Part shown: positions 1 through 16,559 of the stretch, piece after piece
Position numbering within the stretch: position 1 is the stretch's first letter
Layout: each line of letters begins with the position of its first letter
Source: Salvelinus alpinus
Lineage: Eukaryota > Chordata > Actinopteri > Salmoniformes > Salmonidae
Direction: 5' to 3'
DNA length: 64,000 bases
NCBI RefSeq assembly: GCF_045679555.1
Contig: NC_092096.1
Span: 27,598,364 to 27,662,363, forward strand
Program-made: the position numbers and the translations under genes
Notes under the pieces: generated by a model
What the model was told of the DNA's origin: nothing
What the model saw: only the letters and a program-made list of their open reading frames with translations
Database searches by the model: none

Positions 1-782
1 CTGAGGAGTGGCTTCCGTCTGGCCACTCTACCATAAAGGCCTGATTGGTGGAATGCTGCAGAGATGGTTGTCCTTCTGTAAGGTTCTCTTATCTTCTTCC
101 TAACCAAGGCCGTTCTCCCCCGATTGCTCAGTTTGGCCAGGCCGGCCAGCTCTAGGAAGTGTCTTGGTGGTTACAAACTTCTTACATTTAAGAATAATGG
201 AGGCCACTGTGTTCTTGTGGATCTTCAATGCTGCAGAAATGTTTTGTTACACTTCCCCAGATCTGTGCCTCGACACAATCCTTTCTCTGAGCTCTATGGA
301 CAATTCCTTTGACCTCATGGCTTGGTTTTTGCTCTGACATGCACTGTCAACTGTGGGACTCTATATAGACAGGTACTGTATGTGCCTTTACAAATCATGT
401 CCAATCAATTGAATTTACCACAGGTGGACTCCAATCAAGTTGTGGAAACATCTCAAGGATGATCAATGGAAACAGGATGCACCTGAGCTCAATTTCAAGT
501 CTTATAGCAAAGGGTCTGAATACTTTTGTAAATAAGGTATTCGTTAAATGCGGAAGACACATTTCAATTGAATACATTCGGTTGGACAACTGACGAGGTA
601 TCCCCCTTTCCCTTATTTCAGTTTTTTATTTTTAATACGTTTGCAAAAATTTCTACAAACCTGTTTTCACTTTGTCATTATGAGATATTGTGTGTAGATC
701 GCTGTTTTGTTTTAATTCAATTTTATAATAAGGCTATAACGTAACAAAATCAAGGGGTCTAAATACTTTCCGAAGGCACTGT
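1..782 (-). mobile_element. Tc1-like DNA transposon, truncated by window edge
   Basis: The right end carries a terminal inverted repeat that reads CTTTCCGAAGGCACTGTAT, matching the TIR class seen again at 58319, 58736 and 63674. On the minus strand, between about 345 and 1, the sequence translates into the N-terminal part of a Tc1 transposase, broken by stops, so this copy is inactive. The other half lies outside the window. It ends about 40 bases before the first visible exon of the CCCH/WWE gene. Confidence 0.85.
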
Positions 783-819
783 ATATTCTGTGTAATTCAT
801 GCGCTCATATCTATTTCAG

Positions 820-4656
<3,837 letters not shown>

Positions 4657-5775
4657 AGAGCATGATGAACAACTCAACACTCCAACATCATCATTGCTGT
4701 TTATTTTAGGGGACGTAGAATTGTTGGGTTGCTATTGTTTACATGCAAGAACCTGCCATTAGATCACTAACGAAATACATGCCTATTGCAGAAAAGGACT
4801 ACAGATATTGGATATACTCCTGTATACACTGTGTATGAAACAACATGCACAATAACAAACTGTTTACCTTTTCTGTGTTTATTTTTTTTGCCCCGCAAAA
4901 GCAAAGTGCAGTATCTGCAAATTTGGTAAAAAACATTTGATCTGTTTGTTGTAATGGCCTGGTGTAATATGTGATAATAAGACAACCCAGTCAATCAGAA
5001 TATATCATGAAGTACCAGAAATTGCTGTATGTCTGTCTGGACAGAAAAAGACTTTGAAGTCAGATTTTGCTGTTAATTATTTTAAGCAGATATTGCGCTT
5101 TGCCTTTGTAGGGTATACATATATGAGGAATGCTGTAGTAAACTGCCATGATCAAGTAACTGGGACATTTAGTTAGATAACATTTGTGTGCATGATGTTG
5201 AAATGTAGGTCATACCTTTTTATCTCAGGTGTTGTTCGAAAAGACGGGAATATTCAAAGCCCTCATTAAATAAGTCTTAATATTTTAATTTAATCATTTA
5301 TTTGAATCAAGGGTCATAGCCAATTATATATATACACATCATTGGTCATCTAGCTTGTGTTCATTTCTAACATGGTTGTTCAGAATAAACAGCCCACTGA
5401 CTGCCTTGTACTTTACCGCTAGATGAGTTACATTTTTATTGCTGCAATAAATTCTCAGAAGAACTGTGAGTAAACAAATTCTGTTATGAACAGTTGAACA
5501 GTTTGACTTTTAGCAATGATGAATTGATTAGGTTTTATGAAAATCAATGCAATACAATCTACAGTAATGTGGTAGTAACAATGTTGGAATAACTCTGCGT
5601 TAAAATGTTCCTATAAAGGGGGCTGACGCTTGTCCTTGGTACCTCAATATGATTGAAAGCTTAAACTGCCGTATTGTTACTGTACACAATGAATAAAGAC
5701 AAAAACAGTATTTGTTTCCATGTAATAAGGTTTTGATTAAAAGCTGAATAAAATCTGAAATGTTTGAATGCTTTT
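4657..5775 (+). other. 3' UTR of the first CCCH/WWE gene, with poly(A) signal
   Basis: No coding exon was found here. Several AATAAA hexamers occur (5446, 5692 and 5747). The one at 5747-5752 is followed by a GT-rich stretch (TTTTGTGTTCTGG), so the transcript probably ends near 5770. The promoter of the next gene begins about 130 bases later. Confidence 0.55.
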
Positions 5776-5905
5776 ATTTTGTGTTCTGGTAGTTTGCATG
5801 ATTGTTCTTGGTTCTAAGACCAACCCTTTGTTCATCTTTATTTATCTTTCTCCAATCTGAAAGGGTATGTCTTATGCGAAACAGAGCCGCGCCCGTAATG
5901 CTCAA

Positions 5906-5921
5906 GAAATGAAAGTGAAAG
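5906..5921 (+). promoter_or_regulatory. ISRE/IRF-binding element upstream of the second WWE gene
   Basis: GAAATGAAAGTGAAAG contains three GAAA blocks (GAAA-N-GAAA-NN-GAAA), a strong match to the interferon-stimulated response element. It lies in the short interval between the poly(A) region of the first WWE gene and the first exon found for the second. A possible non-coding exon ends at 5991 (AAAA|GTAAGA). That this drives interferon induction is inference from the motif and from the interferon-stimulated PARP12/ZC3HAV1 family. Confidence 0.6.
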
Positions 5922-6170
5922 CAATACAAAAGAAAGTCTTGACTGATGTGTAAAGACGAATGAAACTTCCACTCTATATTTTCAACTAAAAGTAAGACGT
6001 TTTTTTATATACAACCATTTGACTATTATATTTATATTTAAATAACTAGCCTTTCAAATAACATTTCTATACATGATTTAATACCCATTTAATCTTTTGG
6101 GAGTTTTTTTGTACTAAAGCAAGCAAATCGGCTCGTCATTGCCTAGATTATTTTTTACTTTGTTATAATG

Positions 6171-6263
6171 ATTACGTTGAATATCTGTTATTTACAGTGT
6201 CATTACGTTGAATATCTGTTATTTACAGTGTCATTACGTTGAATATCTGTTATTTACAGTGTC
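6171..6263. repeat. 31-bp tandem repeat, three copies
   Basis: ATTACGTTGAATATCTGTTA followed by TTTACAGTGTC is repeated exactly three times (starts 6171, 6202 and 6233). Each unit ends in a TTTACAG acceptor-like motif. A fourth partial unit precedes a possible GTAAGT donor near 6291. Confidence 0.9.
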
Positions 6264-6566
6264 ATTACGTGGGTTTGGCAATAGTTATCTGGTAAGTTTA
6301 CGAGCATTACAGGTCAACATTTCTCAGTTGCATTATTGTTTGCATAGGCTATTGTCAATAACACACCCACAAAACACTTGATTATCAAATGCCTAATGCT
6401 GATGTCACAGCTGACTACTTGAGCAATAAATCTGCCATAGCAGAAAATCAAGTATTTAACAATGAATAAGAGCCCATAGACCTGCCGGTATATCATTCTG
6501 TAGATGTACATTATTTATAGTAAATAGTTTCAGACTTGTTTATTACCGGTCTAATCCTTATTGAAG

Positions 6567-9500
6567 GAATATGAGGAGGAGGAGGAGGAGGAGGAAGAGA
6601 ACTATGAACAGAGCACATCTAGTCAGTCTGCCTCAGGTAAATTAAAAGGAAAGAACTACAGAAACTGACCTTAGATCAGTGCAAAGGGGGCAACTTCAAC
6701 AGATGATGCACACTTGCTATAGCTATTCCTATTTCGACAGCCAGGGGGAGCCACTTTGAGTGGCAGCTGTATAAAGGACAGAGATGGCTTAGTATTGGCA
6801 ATGACCATGTGATCGAGACCCACTACTGCCAGCCTGGGGCCAAAGGAATGAACATCTACCCATCACACATGGGGTCAGTATACAGTAGACGTTTAGTAGC
6901 AATTTCTATTATACAAGCTGCATCTCAATAGTCTTGAATAGTGTTCATTCCTTGTCCCTTTCCTTGATAGATAATATTGGTTCAAGGAGGTAAACAGGAG
7001 AGGAAGCATTTTTAGAGAATTAAGACACAAATCAGGATCCTGATTATGAATTTGTTATATGTTATACAATAGTTCAGTAACCTAAGTTCTGACTGTTTTT
7101 GAACAAACAGGTGGATTGTGTGTGTAGCCTTTCTGCTCTGTGTATTCTAGGCAGGTCTATATAGATTTTGATCAGATTGAGGCTCAAAATGCTGCCATGG
7201 GTGTACGGCGACTCACGTTCCTACCTCAGGGTCAAAGTGAAGACATCGGGTGGTATTTCAAAGACATTCTGATATGGCGTGAATACGGTTCTTTGGTGAG
7301 TGAATTTGAAAGTTCCCAAATAGTCCTATAATACAACGTTTTAAATTGTTATTAAATAAAACTGAAATTCTCCCTGCATATTTCATTTCTCTCTCTCTCT
7401 TTCTGCCCAAACCCCCCCCCCCCCTCCCCCTTCCCTCTCCCGACCCCAGGGTCCAGGTCAGGGCTCGTCCTCAGTCAGTAGTGGTGATGTGGAACGACAG
7501 TACATCCTCAGACCTCAGGGGACCTTCCACTTCACTGTGGGGAGCAACAGCTACACGTTAGACTTCACAGGTAGACTCCACACAGGGCCGTATTCATTAG
7601 GTCATGCTGTAGCAAAACGTTTCGAAACGTGCAGCGGAAAAACAACAAAACAAGTGTTTATTATTATAAATTAATATAATCCCTCCCAATTATGTACTAT
7701 TTGACCCCTTATCCCACCACATACAGTGTGATGTGACAGAGCAAGTAGCCAGTAGCATAAAGAGGGAACACCAGGGTTGAGATCTGGCATTTGGGGTTTG
7801 ATTCAACCCATAGCGTGGAAGATCTGCGCTTTAGCACGATTGACATTTAAAGGCTATGTTACCACGTTTGCGGAGACTGCATTCACGTAAACGCTGCATA
7901 TTTTGTCTCAATTGTAAATGACCTTTAAATGTCAACTGCGCTACAAGGCAGGTCTTCTGCACTATGGATTGAATTGATCAGTTGCTACATCACTTTTTTA
8001 ACTTAATGATATGTACCTATTGACTCTTGAAGAATATAACTTATAAATGCCTTATGAGCTTAGTTCAACTGTCATACCCCATCAGAACCCAAAATACAAG
8101 CTTGTTTTACTCCAGTGTTTGTAAATATAAACAAACATTTATTAGCCTCTCAACATGGTTAAAACTATACTTTTGATATCATGGATGGTCAGTCCTTGCA
8201 ATCATAGCTCTATGAATTTGAGATTGATTACATTTCTCCAGCTTCCTCCCTTACCGTTTTACCAAAACAGGGGCATGAAGAATGATTTGTTATTGTTTCA
8301 ACTGCTGATTGCCGCTTTAAGCTTATTTTTTGTTGTTGTAGAGCAATCGACAATACTTTGCATATCCTGCCAGACAGCATTTTCCCATACAATACAAAGG
8401 TTTTTCTTAGCATATGTATGTCTTCTTCAGCTATGACACAGACCAATTCAGCCACCCGGGTACAGAGAAAAGTCCGGCGGCGTCCAAAGTTCAACTCCAT
8501 CGTCTCAGGGAATGGCAGGTATGAGGTTTTCATCCACAGCCTTATTCCATTTAGACCCCTGGCCTCTTCCCCTAGGATAGGGCCTACGGTGAACAGCAGG
8601 TATTTTGGCCCCTATGATAGGGCCTACGGTGAACAGCAGGTATTTTGGCCCCTAGGATAGGGCCTACGGTGAACAGCAGGTATTTTGGCCCCTAGGATAG
8701 GGCCTACGGTGAACAGCAGGTATTTTGGCCCCTAGGATAGGGCCTACGATGAACAGCAGGTATTTTGGCCCCTAGGATAGGACCTACGATGAACAGCAGG
8801 TATTTTGGCCCCTAGCCTCTTCCCCTAGGATAGGGCCTACGATGAACAGCAGGTATTTTGGCCCGTAGCCTCTTCCCCTAGGATAGGGCCTACGATGAAC
8901 AGCAGGAATTTTGGCCCCTAGCCTCTTCCCCTAGGATAGGGCCTACGATGAAGAGCATTTATTATGCTGCCTCATCTATATACACCGTTAGGCGCCTGCC
9001 TCATTGATTTAACCTGTGTGATGGTTGTGTTGCCAAAGTTATTTGAATGGGTAAGTTCCAGGTCAACTTCATTGCATTCGTTGTATTGCATCATCGACTA
9101 CCACTCAGGCAGCTGTATTATATGATGTGTTTAGCTGATTATTTAAACCTATCCAGGTGTTGTGAGATCTGGCCGCCGTCTGCAATGTAGTCAGCCTGGA
9201 ATGCAGACTTTCTGTATACAAACTGGCCTATAGGAATCTTGTAGGTGTTATTCAATAGAAATCTTCATCAAATCTATACAGAAAAAGTTACAAACACCAA
9301 AACAAAATAGCCACAACATAATAATAGCATTAAATATACATTATTTATAACAAAAAATTCCAGCTTCTCTAGTGTGATTGGTTTCCCCTTTGACCTCAAC
9401 TCAGTGTCAAGATAACTTTACATACTTTCCTGACATATGCAAGTGTGATCATCTATAGTTTCACACCTAGTTTCTTGTCACAGCAACACTGAAGTGTAAA

Positions 9501-10988
9501 TTCACTATTTTTTTGCAGCTTATCCATTGCCCAATCAGCCCCCACCGTAATTGCCTCACCACCGCCCTCTGCTGGCTACACCTGGGAATTCATGGGCGAG
9601 GAGGGAGTGTGGATAGAATACCAGACTCCAGTGAGTGGGACATTATTTTATTCCTTGAACCCTTGCAAATAGCACACTACATGACATATTGTATTTTGTA
9701 TATGCCCTCATTAAGGTGAGAAAGGGGGAGGGAGACAGTCATGGTATAGCAGCACATAATATGTGGCTTTTTCCAGGGTTGCTCACTGGAGAGTGCTGGG
9801 ATTGAGAGACGCTACCAGAAGAACCCTAAGGGACAGATACGCTTCAAAGCTGGGAGATATTCCTACACCCTCGACTTCTCAGGTCAGACTGACTTAAATA
9901 CTGGTGTACCATAACGTGACCTGTCTAGGAACACTCCTGAAGTTTTCTGTGTCTCTTCCAGGCATGTGTCAGACCAACGTTCGCATCGGGACCAAAAGAA
10001 TTGTGAGGAGAACTCAATGTGAAGCTCAACAAACAAGCAGGTATGCACAATACAGGCTGGGAACCTAGAGCAAGGAGTTTTACTGACCAAAGTCTTGTCC
10101 CTATAGGTTATGGCCAATAGTTTTTCCTGGTCTGGTCATGTAGTCAGGAAGAAGTCGTGGCCATTAGTCAAGGCCTTTCTGACCTGCTAGAGAGAACCCA
10201 TGTGTAACAACTGTACAATGTGACAAATAATGAAAACTCTATGTCTAATTCCCGTCCTCCTCTCACAGTGGAGGAATGGGTTTACAGTCCCGTTGGCAGT
10301 TTCAAGACGTGGACGGAAGCTGGAAAGACTTCGCCAAAGTAAGATGAACCGTTTTACTGCTCGCTCTCATCAGACTCCATAAGAGTAGTCTTCATATTAC
10401 TACATTAAAGACACATGACCAAGCAGCGTGTGTGTCGACTTAATCCTGTAGAGAAGCGGCACTTGCAGTGTATCCAGCCAGGACATTGAAGCCCAGTACC
10501 AGCAGAACCCAAATGGAACTATGAACTTCACTACCAGGAGATTCAGCTATCAACTGAACTTCTCAGGTAAATATGTAATCTTCACAGAACAAGTGCCTAT
10601 AGCAGGGGTGTCAAACTCCTTCCCTGGAGGGCCTGGTGTCTGCTGGTTTTTCCTTGTAATTAAGACCTAAACCACCAGGTGAGGGGAGTTCCTTACTAAA
10701 CAATGACCTTCATTCATCAGTCAAGTACAAGGGAGGATCGAAAACCCGCCGAGACTCGGCCCTCCATGGAATGAGTTTGACAAGTGCCTAACGGGTAAAG
10801 GATAGCAGTTGGTTGAAGGTTGAGGAATAGTTTAATTGATTTGATGAATCCAAACTCCAAACCAAGCGTTTCCTGTGTTGGAGAACATTATTGTCATGAC
10901 CTAACAGTTGTTTGATTTGTCTTTCGCAGCCCTGACCCAAAGAAACCTGTCCACTCAGACCACCCGATCTGTTCGACGCCTGAACTAA
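6567..10988 (+). CDS. Four-WWE-domain protein, tandem paralogue (start not found)
   Basis: Exons: 6567-6636, 6741-6873, 7151-7295, 7450-7570, 8431-8518, 9519-9630, 9777-9882, 9962-10040, 10269-10338, 10452-10566, 10930-10988 (stop TAA). All introns are GT-AG and the 366 visible codons stay in frame. The first exon is a poly-Glu stretch without a usable ATG, so an upstream start exon is missing from this model. Four WWE domains are visible: HFEWQLYKGQRW onward, IGWYFKDILIW onward, YTWEFMGEEGVW onward, and SRWQFQDVDGSW onward; the last three end in a (Y/F)xYxLxF strand. Basic linkers (MTQTN...VRRRP, MCQTN...VRR, LTQRN...VRRLN) follow the second, third and fourth. There is no CCCH finger and no PARP domain. 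WWE domains bind ADP-ribose, so a multivalent ADP-ribose reader is inferred. Confidence 0.8.
7795..7974. mobile_element. Foldback MITE with about 35-bp TIRs
   Basis: The left end (GATTCAACCCATAGCGTGGA) and the reverse complement of the right end (AATTCAATCCATAGTGCAGA) pair imperfectly. The interior is short and non-coding. It lies in an intron of the second WWE gene. Confidence 0.65.
7977..8326 (-). mobile_element. Non-autonomous repeat, same family as 20772-21128
   Basis: This segment is the reverse complement of the repeat at 20772-21128. Shared blocks include CTTGAAGAATATAACTTATA, TGAGCTTAGTTCAACTGTC and CCCCATCAGAACCC. The ends resemble TTAAAGGGGCAATCTGCAG. There is no coding capacity. 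Confidence 0.7.
8573..8955. repeat. 40-bp minisatellite with a 53-56-bp derivative
   Basis: The unit starting GGATAGGGCCTACGGTGAAC is repeated at 40-bp spacing from about 8575 to 8800. It then switches to longer units of roughly 53-56 bp that add AGCCTCTTCCCCT. The first exon-flanking copy begins 55 bases after the donor at 8519. It fills part of a 1-kb intron of the second WWE gene. Confidence 0.9.
10609..10786. mobile_element. hAT-type MITE (CAGGGGTGTCAAACTC family)
   Basis: The element begins CAGGGGTGTCAAACTC and ends GGAATGAGTTTGACA, an imperfect inverted repeat whose right end has lost its last bases. AGTGCCTA occurs just outside both ends and may be the 8-bp target duplication. The same family recurs at 41803. 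Confidence 0.75.
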
Positions 10989-11038
10989 TCACTGCCCACG
11001 ACACTGTCCTCTGTCAGGGGCGAAGTGCAATACCCTGG

Positions 11039-11207
11039 CAGTGGAGGCTGGTGGGAGGAGCTATAGGAGGACAGGCTCATTGTAATGGCTGGAATGGAAT
11101 AAATGGAACCGTATCAAACACAAACTCATGGAAACGTTTGACTCCGTTTCTTTTATTCCATTCCAATGAGCCCGTCCTCCTATAGCTTCTCGCACCAGCC
11201 TCCACTG
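11039..11207. mobile_element. hAT-type foldback MITE with perfect 8-bp target duplication
   Basis: The left TIR CAGTGGAGGCTGGTG pairs with the right CACCAGCCTCCACTG. The long stem continues through CTATAGGAGGACAGGCTCAT. The element is flanked by the exact 8-bp direct repeat TACCCTGG at 11031-11038 and 11208-11215, typical of hAT insertion. It sits in the 3' UTR of the four-WWE gene. Confidence 0.88.
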
Positions 11208-11565
11208 TACCCTGGGTGCATCTCAATTGTCTAAAGTGGCTTCCTCTCAACTCCACTCCATTTCTTCATGTGTACAGTGAAGACGAAGTCACTGTCCGGC
11301 ACTGAGACGGAACCCCTTCCATTCCACTTCCTCCTAAAAATGAAACTTGTTTACATATGTATTCATCGATTTCCTGTTATTTTCTCAACATTGTGCATAT
11401 ACTTAAAAACCAATACTATTATTAGAAAAGTAGCTTCTGACAATCTGCACAATACTTTTATTTAAATGGGAACTGTAAAAAAGAACCCTCTCACTGCCAC
11501 TGGTACAAAAGGAAGAAGCCTTTTGAGCATGTTCTAGCATGTACGTTTTCATTGTCTTTAGTTTG

Positions 11566-11571
11566 AATAAA
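11566..11571 (+). terminator. Poly(A) signal of the four-WWE gene
   Basis: AATAAA 578 bases after the stop codon, followed by GGTGATTTTC. It is the most plausible transcript end before the convergent SCYL2 3' UTR. Confidence 0.55.
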
Positions 11572-11599
11572 AGGTGATTTTCAAGTATCTACTGATTGA

Positions 11600-14049
11600 G
11601 GCCATCTTATTCCAGAACTCAAAGTTACTCTTCAAATCTCAGACTCAAATACACTGACATCATAGAGAATATTAGATTGTGTATTTTCATATATATGTAC
11701 AGATTTTCATTGAACCACCTCAGACAACACATAGTTCATAGAGGCCACACTACACATATGACAGCAGTAGTATACAAAGGATCAGAACTCTTGTAGAAGA
11801 ATAGGCTTTTGTCCTCGCGTCCAAACACACGAGTCACAACGACAGGAAACGCAATCCAGTTCTCGACCTCAAAAAGGCTTCCGTCGTCATAGTTACAATC
11901 ACATGAACACTGCAGCTACCTTTCGTGAACGATGGACATCAGAGAGGTCTTTGCCCAATCACGACAGACCTCCATCACTTGTGTCCAATAGAAAGAGGTT
12001 AACAACCCAGAAGGACCACCTTTTTGTTATACACTAGCCCATGACATTATCATTGTGCCAACTCAGTGACAGCTCACCTAGTCACGGTTTACAGTAGGCA
12101 TACATTTATTTTTTTAAATCCAACAAAGACCTGTGAATATAAGTTAGCATGTGTTCAGTTAACAAAACCTACGTCCCCCAGTCTGCAAACAGCATTCAGT
12201 GAGGATTCACACAACGGGGTTGGTCTCAAAAGTCTACAATGGCGTCCTTTTCTCATCTCCGTCCTTCACCTGCACTAGTCTGCAACAGGTGGATAGGTGA
12301 GATGACACTCTCCTGTCGCATTTGGCCCATAGGGCTTTCACCTATCCTGGGATTTCAGACCAGTGCAGATGAAGGGAAGAAGATACGCAAAGGGGACGAG
12401 GAAAGGAGACTACTTTTGACTATTGAGATGCAGCCCCAGACTTAGTTCCACCCCCAAGGATTATTACTGCACACAGCTCTCCTCTAAGGCCTCTCATTCA
12501 TCATCACAAGAGCACAACAATCCAAGGGCCCCTTTAAGAGCTCTCCCATTTTAAATCGATTTATTTATCAACAATTTAGGACAGGTCCCCTTTAATGAAA
12601 AAGTGCTCAACTCATATATATGAGTTTTTTAAAATAAAAACTGCATTTGATATGTCCAACGATTAACTTAAAATGCACGGGCTGCTTGCTTTGTTGAAAG
12701 CAGCCTGGTTTGATGCATGGAATAAAACTAAATTACTAAATTCACCACATTTCAACAGGATCACAATCATTTGTGGTGTCCCATCTTGGTCAGGCCAGTA
12801 ACATGATGAAGGGAACACATTGATGAAGTCAGAGGGGGTATTACAAAACAGGAACACACAGGGCAAACTAACTAAATGAATTATGATTGTGCTGACATTT
12901 CAATATGCACACATGTGTGTACTACTTCACATTCATTCACAATTCCCAGTATATATCGGCCAATCACTCACTTACAGCAAACCATTCAGTACATATGCAG
13001 GTGAGTTACTTCAATTAAGAAGGTAGCCGTATGTAACGTCACCCTCACAGCACGCACAGGATTCTGTGTGGATAACAATCCCTAACCAGACTAATTGCCT
13101 AAACACAATCAACCCCTCCCTTTTCAAACTGTTGGTTGAATTGGATTTCGTCTCAGAAAATACCCTTTCTTTAGGTCAGATGTAGAAATTGCAGAAGTGC
13201 TAGTAACATTTCACCACACCCACTATAACATCTGCTAAACTGTGTACGCAACCAATAAACTTCGATTAGATTTTCACTTCCATCCCGTTTCAGTTGGATT
13301 CATTTATACTGTAAGAATCTTGACACATCACTGTTGAATCCTTATTCTTCATCTCATTCTAGGCAGAGAACAGAAAGCATGGGTACTAAAAATCCCAAAA
13401 TGGACTGGGGTGTTACTGCGGAGACCGTTTCCATGGAGACTTGGCCTTTCCGCCCGTGCGGTTTAGCCGGCGATTCTACAGCTCTTCTGGATTGTCGTCC
13501 TCAAAGCAACAGGACCCCACTAAAAAGAACCACGCTGATATGATAAAGCAGGCTGCTGAGGTGGGCAGCATGAATAACATGTGTTGGCGCTGGGCTAAAA
13601 AGGAATGGACTGAGAAGGACTGGTCTCCATGCCACTGCTCATCCTAGCACATAGAACAGATATTATGGAGAAGATATGCATTCTAGAATAAACCTTTCAC
13701 CCCAAAGTGTCTCAGGTAAGAAACGATATGAAACCCCCACAAACATTACTGAGAGCAGAACACAACGTAAGTGTCTTTTTCTCTCTCTCTCTAGTCAAGA
13801 AGATTTGGAATCCGCGTGCAGTTTGAAAAGCTGAGTCTTCAGTGTTCAGTCCGATGGGAGCTTAGAAGAACCACACTGCAACCCAAACCACAGAAGATTA
13901 AAATACAAATTGCAACAAATATCAAGTGGATTCATCATCATTTTCACAGTCGGTCCAAAAAGTGGATTTTTCGTTCTTCTTGTTTGCAGTTCAAAAGTCC
14001 AACTCCCCTTTCATCAGTCTGTCGTCATTAAAAGAGGGGAAAGTTGTTT
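11600..14049 (-). other. Probable SCYL2 3' UTR and convergent intergenic space
   Basis: No exon-like frame with homology was seen on either strand. Reverse-strand AATAAA hexamers (TTTATT on +) lie at 12560-12565 and 12105-12110 and could end the SCYL2 transcript. Gene order here is tail to tail. Confidence 0.45.
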
Positions 14050-16463
14050 TCAGCCAAATAGGTCTTTCAGGTCGTTGTTGACGGACGAACTGTGTCTGAG
14101 CCCACCACCCGCGTTCATTCCGGGAGCGGGAGTGGGCTGAGAGAAGTTTTGCGGGCTGAAGAAAGGGTTGGCCTGCATTCCGAACCCGCTGGTCACCCCT
14201 CCCATGGCTAATGGCGCGCCCTGCATCGGTGCAGTCTGACTGGGCTGGGCTGAACCAAACTGATTAAGCCAGGGGGTGGCGGTGGTCTCAGGGGTGGGCT
14301 TGGGAGGAGCCATTTGGTTGAGGCTGACTTTGGGCTTGTTGGAAGTGAATAAGGAGTCCAAGGCAGACATGTCAGGGGTGTTGGTACTCCCTTGGTTGTG
14401 GGTCAGGGCACCAAAGTTAGGGGTGCTGGTGGTGGTGGCCATCCCTCCGTAGAGGCCGGGGCCGGGGGGCCGCATGCCCAGACCCCCTGTCTGGAAGCCC
14501 ATGGTTGGGTTGTAGCCGTTGCTGACCAGAGAGCCCATGGGGGTGGTGGAGGGGTAGGCTGAGATGGTGCTGCCCTGGATGAGGCCTGGTCTGGGGGGAG
14601 AGGTGAGGGACAGGCTGCCCAGGGATGTCATATTGTTCAGCAGGCAGCTGGTCAGGTCCTTGGCCTGCCAAACACATCAGGTCAAATCAGCTTATCATCT
14701 CAATGACAAATAGGTGGCAGGTTTGAAGTGGAAACTAAAGTAGATTACATCACTCTAAAACATCAAACTAATAAATTATACAGATATATTGTGATTGTTC
14801 TATATGAGGACATCAAAACGTGTAACCATGGATGGCTACCAAGTAAGGAACTATACATTTTCACGCGAGTATGTGTGCGTGTGTGTGTGTATGTCTTCTA
14901 CCTGGGTAGAAGGAGTAGCTGGTTTGATACTCTGGGGGGCTAGTGCTGGCTGGTTTCTTAGTTTGGCTGCCTGTTCCTGCTCCTTGGCTAAACGCTGCTT
15001 CTCCTCCAGAGTCAAAGACATCTATAGAGAGAGAGGAGAAGGACAGAGCGAGAGACAGGGGGGAAGGGAGAAAGAACAGAAAACGTTAATAATAACCCCT
15101 TATCCCTGAAATATACACTAGCAGCTATACAAGGTTAGGCTAGATAAGATGGGTTTGGTAACATTCAATCACAAAAAGAGAGTCAAACAGAACATGCACC
15201 ACCCAAGCTAATTTAACAGGAACGTTAACAGACTTCCACTGCAATACGTTTGCTCCGGTCTGTGCCTACTGAATAAGATGCAGAGTACGTACTCTGTTGA
15301 GTTGGGGAGCTGATGCCGAGTTTCCGTTCGCTTTCCCATTAACCCCTGCACTCCTAGAACTCCCTCCAAAGACATCATCAATCTGGAAAAAGACAACGGT
15401 TTCAATAACCCATAACACTAACCCATGGCAACATGCATTTTTATTATACATTTGGCCTTTTAAGTGTATGAAATCACACATCAAGCCTTCATTTAATCAA
15501 TCCTTCATGCATTTGCCTAATCTGGACAATCGCCTCTCCCCTCTTTGTCAAGGAAATTACCTCTCACCTGGTTGCCAGGGCTGGGGGTGCGCGTCGTCTC
15601 TTCCGATTGGTTGGTCTGACTGGTATTAATATTCATACTCCTGAGGACAGACAGAATAGCTCAAACTATTTCATTCAGGGGAATTTGGCTCGCACAAACA
15701 TAAAACATTACTCAACCCTCATCTTTCTAATGAGATTCTGAACATTAACTTGCATCACATCTTTCCTGAGTCATTGTTGACTAATAAAAGGAGAAGTAGG
15801 AAGATAGTAAATACAGAAAGAACAGAAGTCTAAAACATTATAGTGTGTAGAGCCCTGTGAGTGTGCATAGAGAATAAAATACAAATGTCTGACCATCTCT
15901 ATACACACTCACAGGGCTCTACACACTACCCCCACTGACACTCCAACACACATACACAAACCTATACATATATCTAACTATCGATCCAGTATCCCTACTG
16001 GAACTGACCCTGTATATAGTAACCTTACCCCTATACATATCTACCTCTATCAATCCAGTATCCCTACTGGAACCGACCCTGTATATAGTATGCATACTTA
16101 CTTTATCGTGTTGTTCTTATTTTTATATATCTCAAGCGTTATTGTTCTACCTTGTTATTTTCAGTAAAACATTGTTATGGATTCATCATCCTTGATGATT
16201 TTTAGTAAAACATTGTTATTGATTACTGCATTGTTGGGGTTAGAGCTGCAAGAAAGACATTTCACTGTACTGGTGCACCTAACATTACAACGTCAGAGGA
16301 AGACAGGAGGGAGAGAATGATTTGACTGATACCTCTGTTGTTCCTGCATGCTGTGTAGCTGCTCCAGTTTGGTCTTGTGTTCTGCCTCCATACGAGTCAG
16401 CATGTCTTTGATCACAGCCATGAAGGAGTTAAACTGAAACACACAGAGAGAGGGTGGGAATAC

Positions 16464-16559
<96 letters not shown>

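Noticed and set aside
5867-5953. Short ATG frame (MSYAKQSRARN...) overlapping the ISRE as the start of the second WWE gene
   Set aside because: It stops after about two dozen codons and has no in-phase donor to the next exon.
6571-6636. ATG at 6571 as start of the four-WWE protein
   Set aside because: It gives an Arg-rich frame that does not match the phase of the following WWE exon; the poly-Glu frame does.
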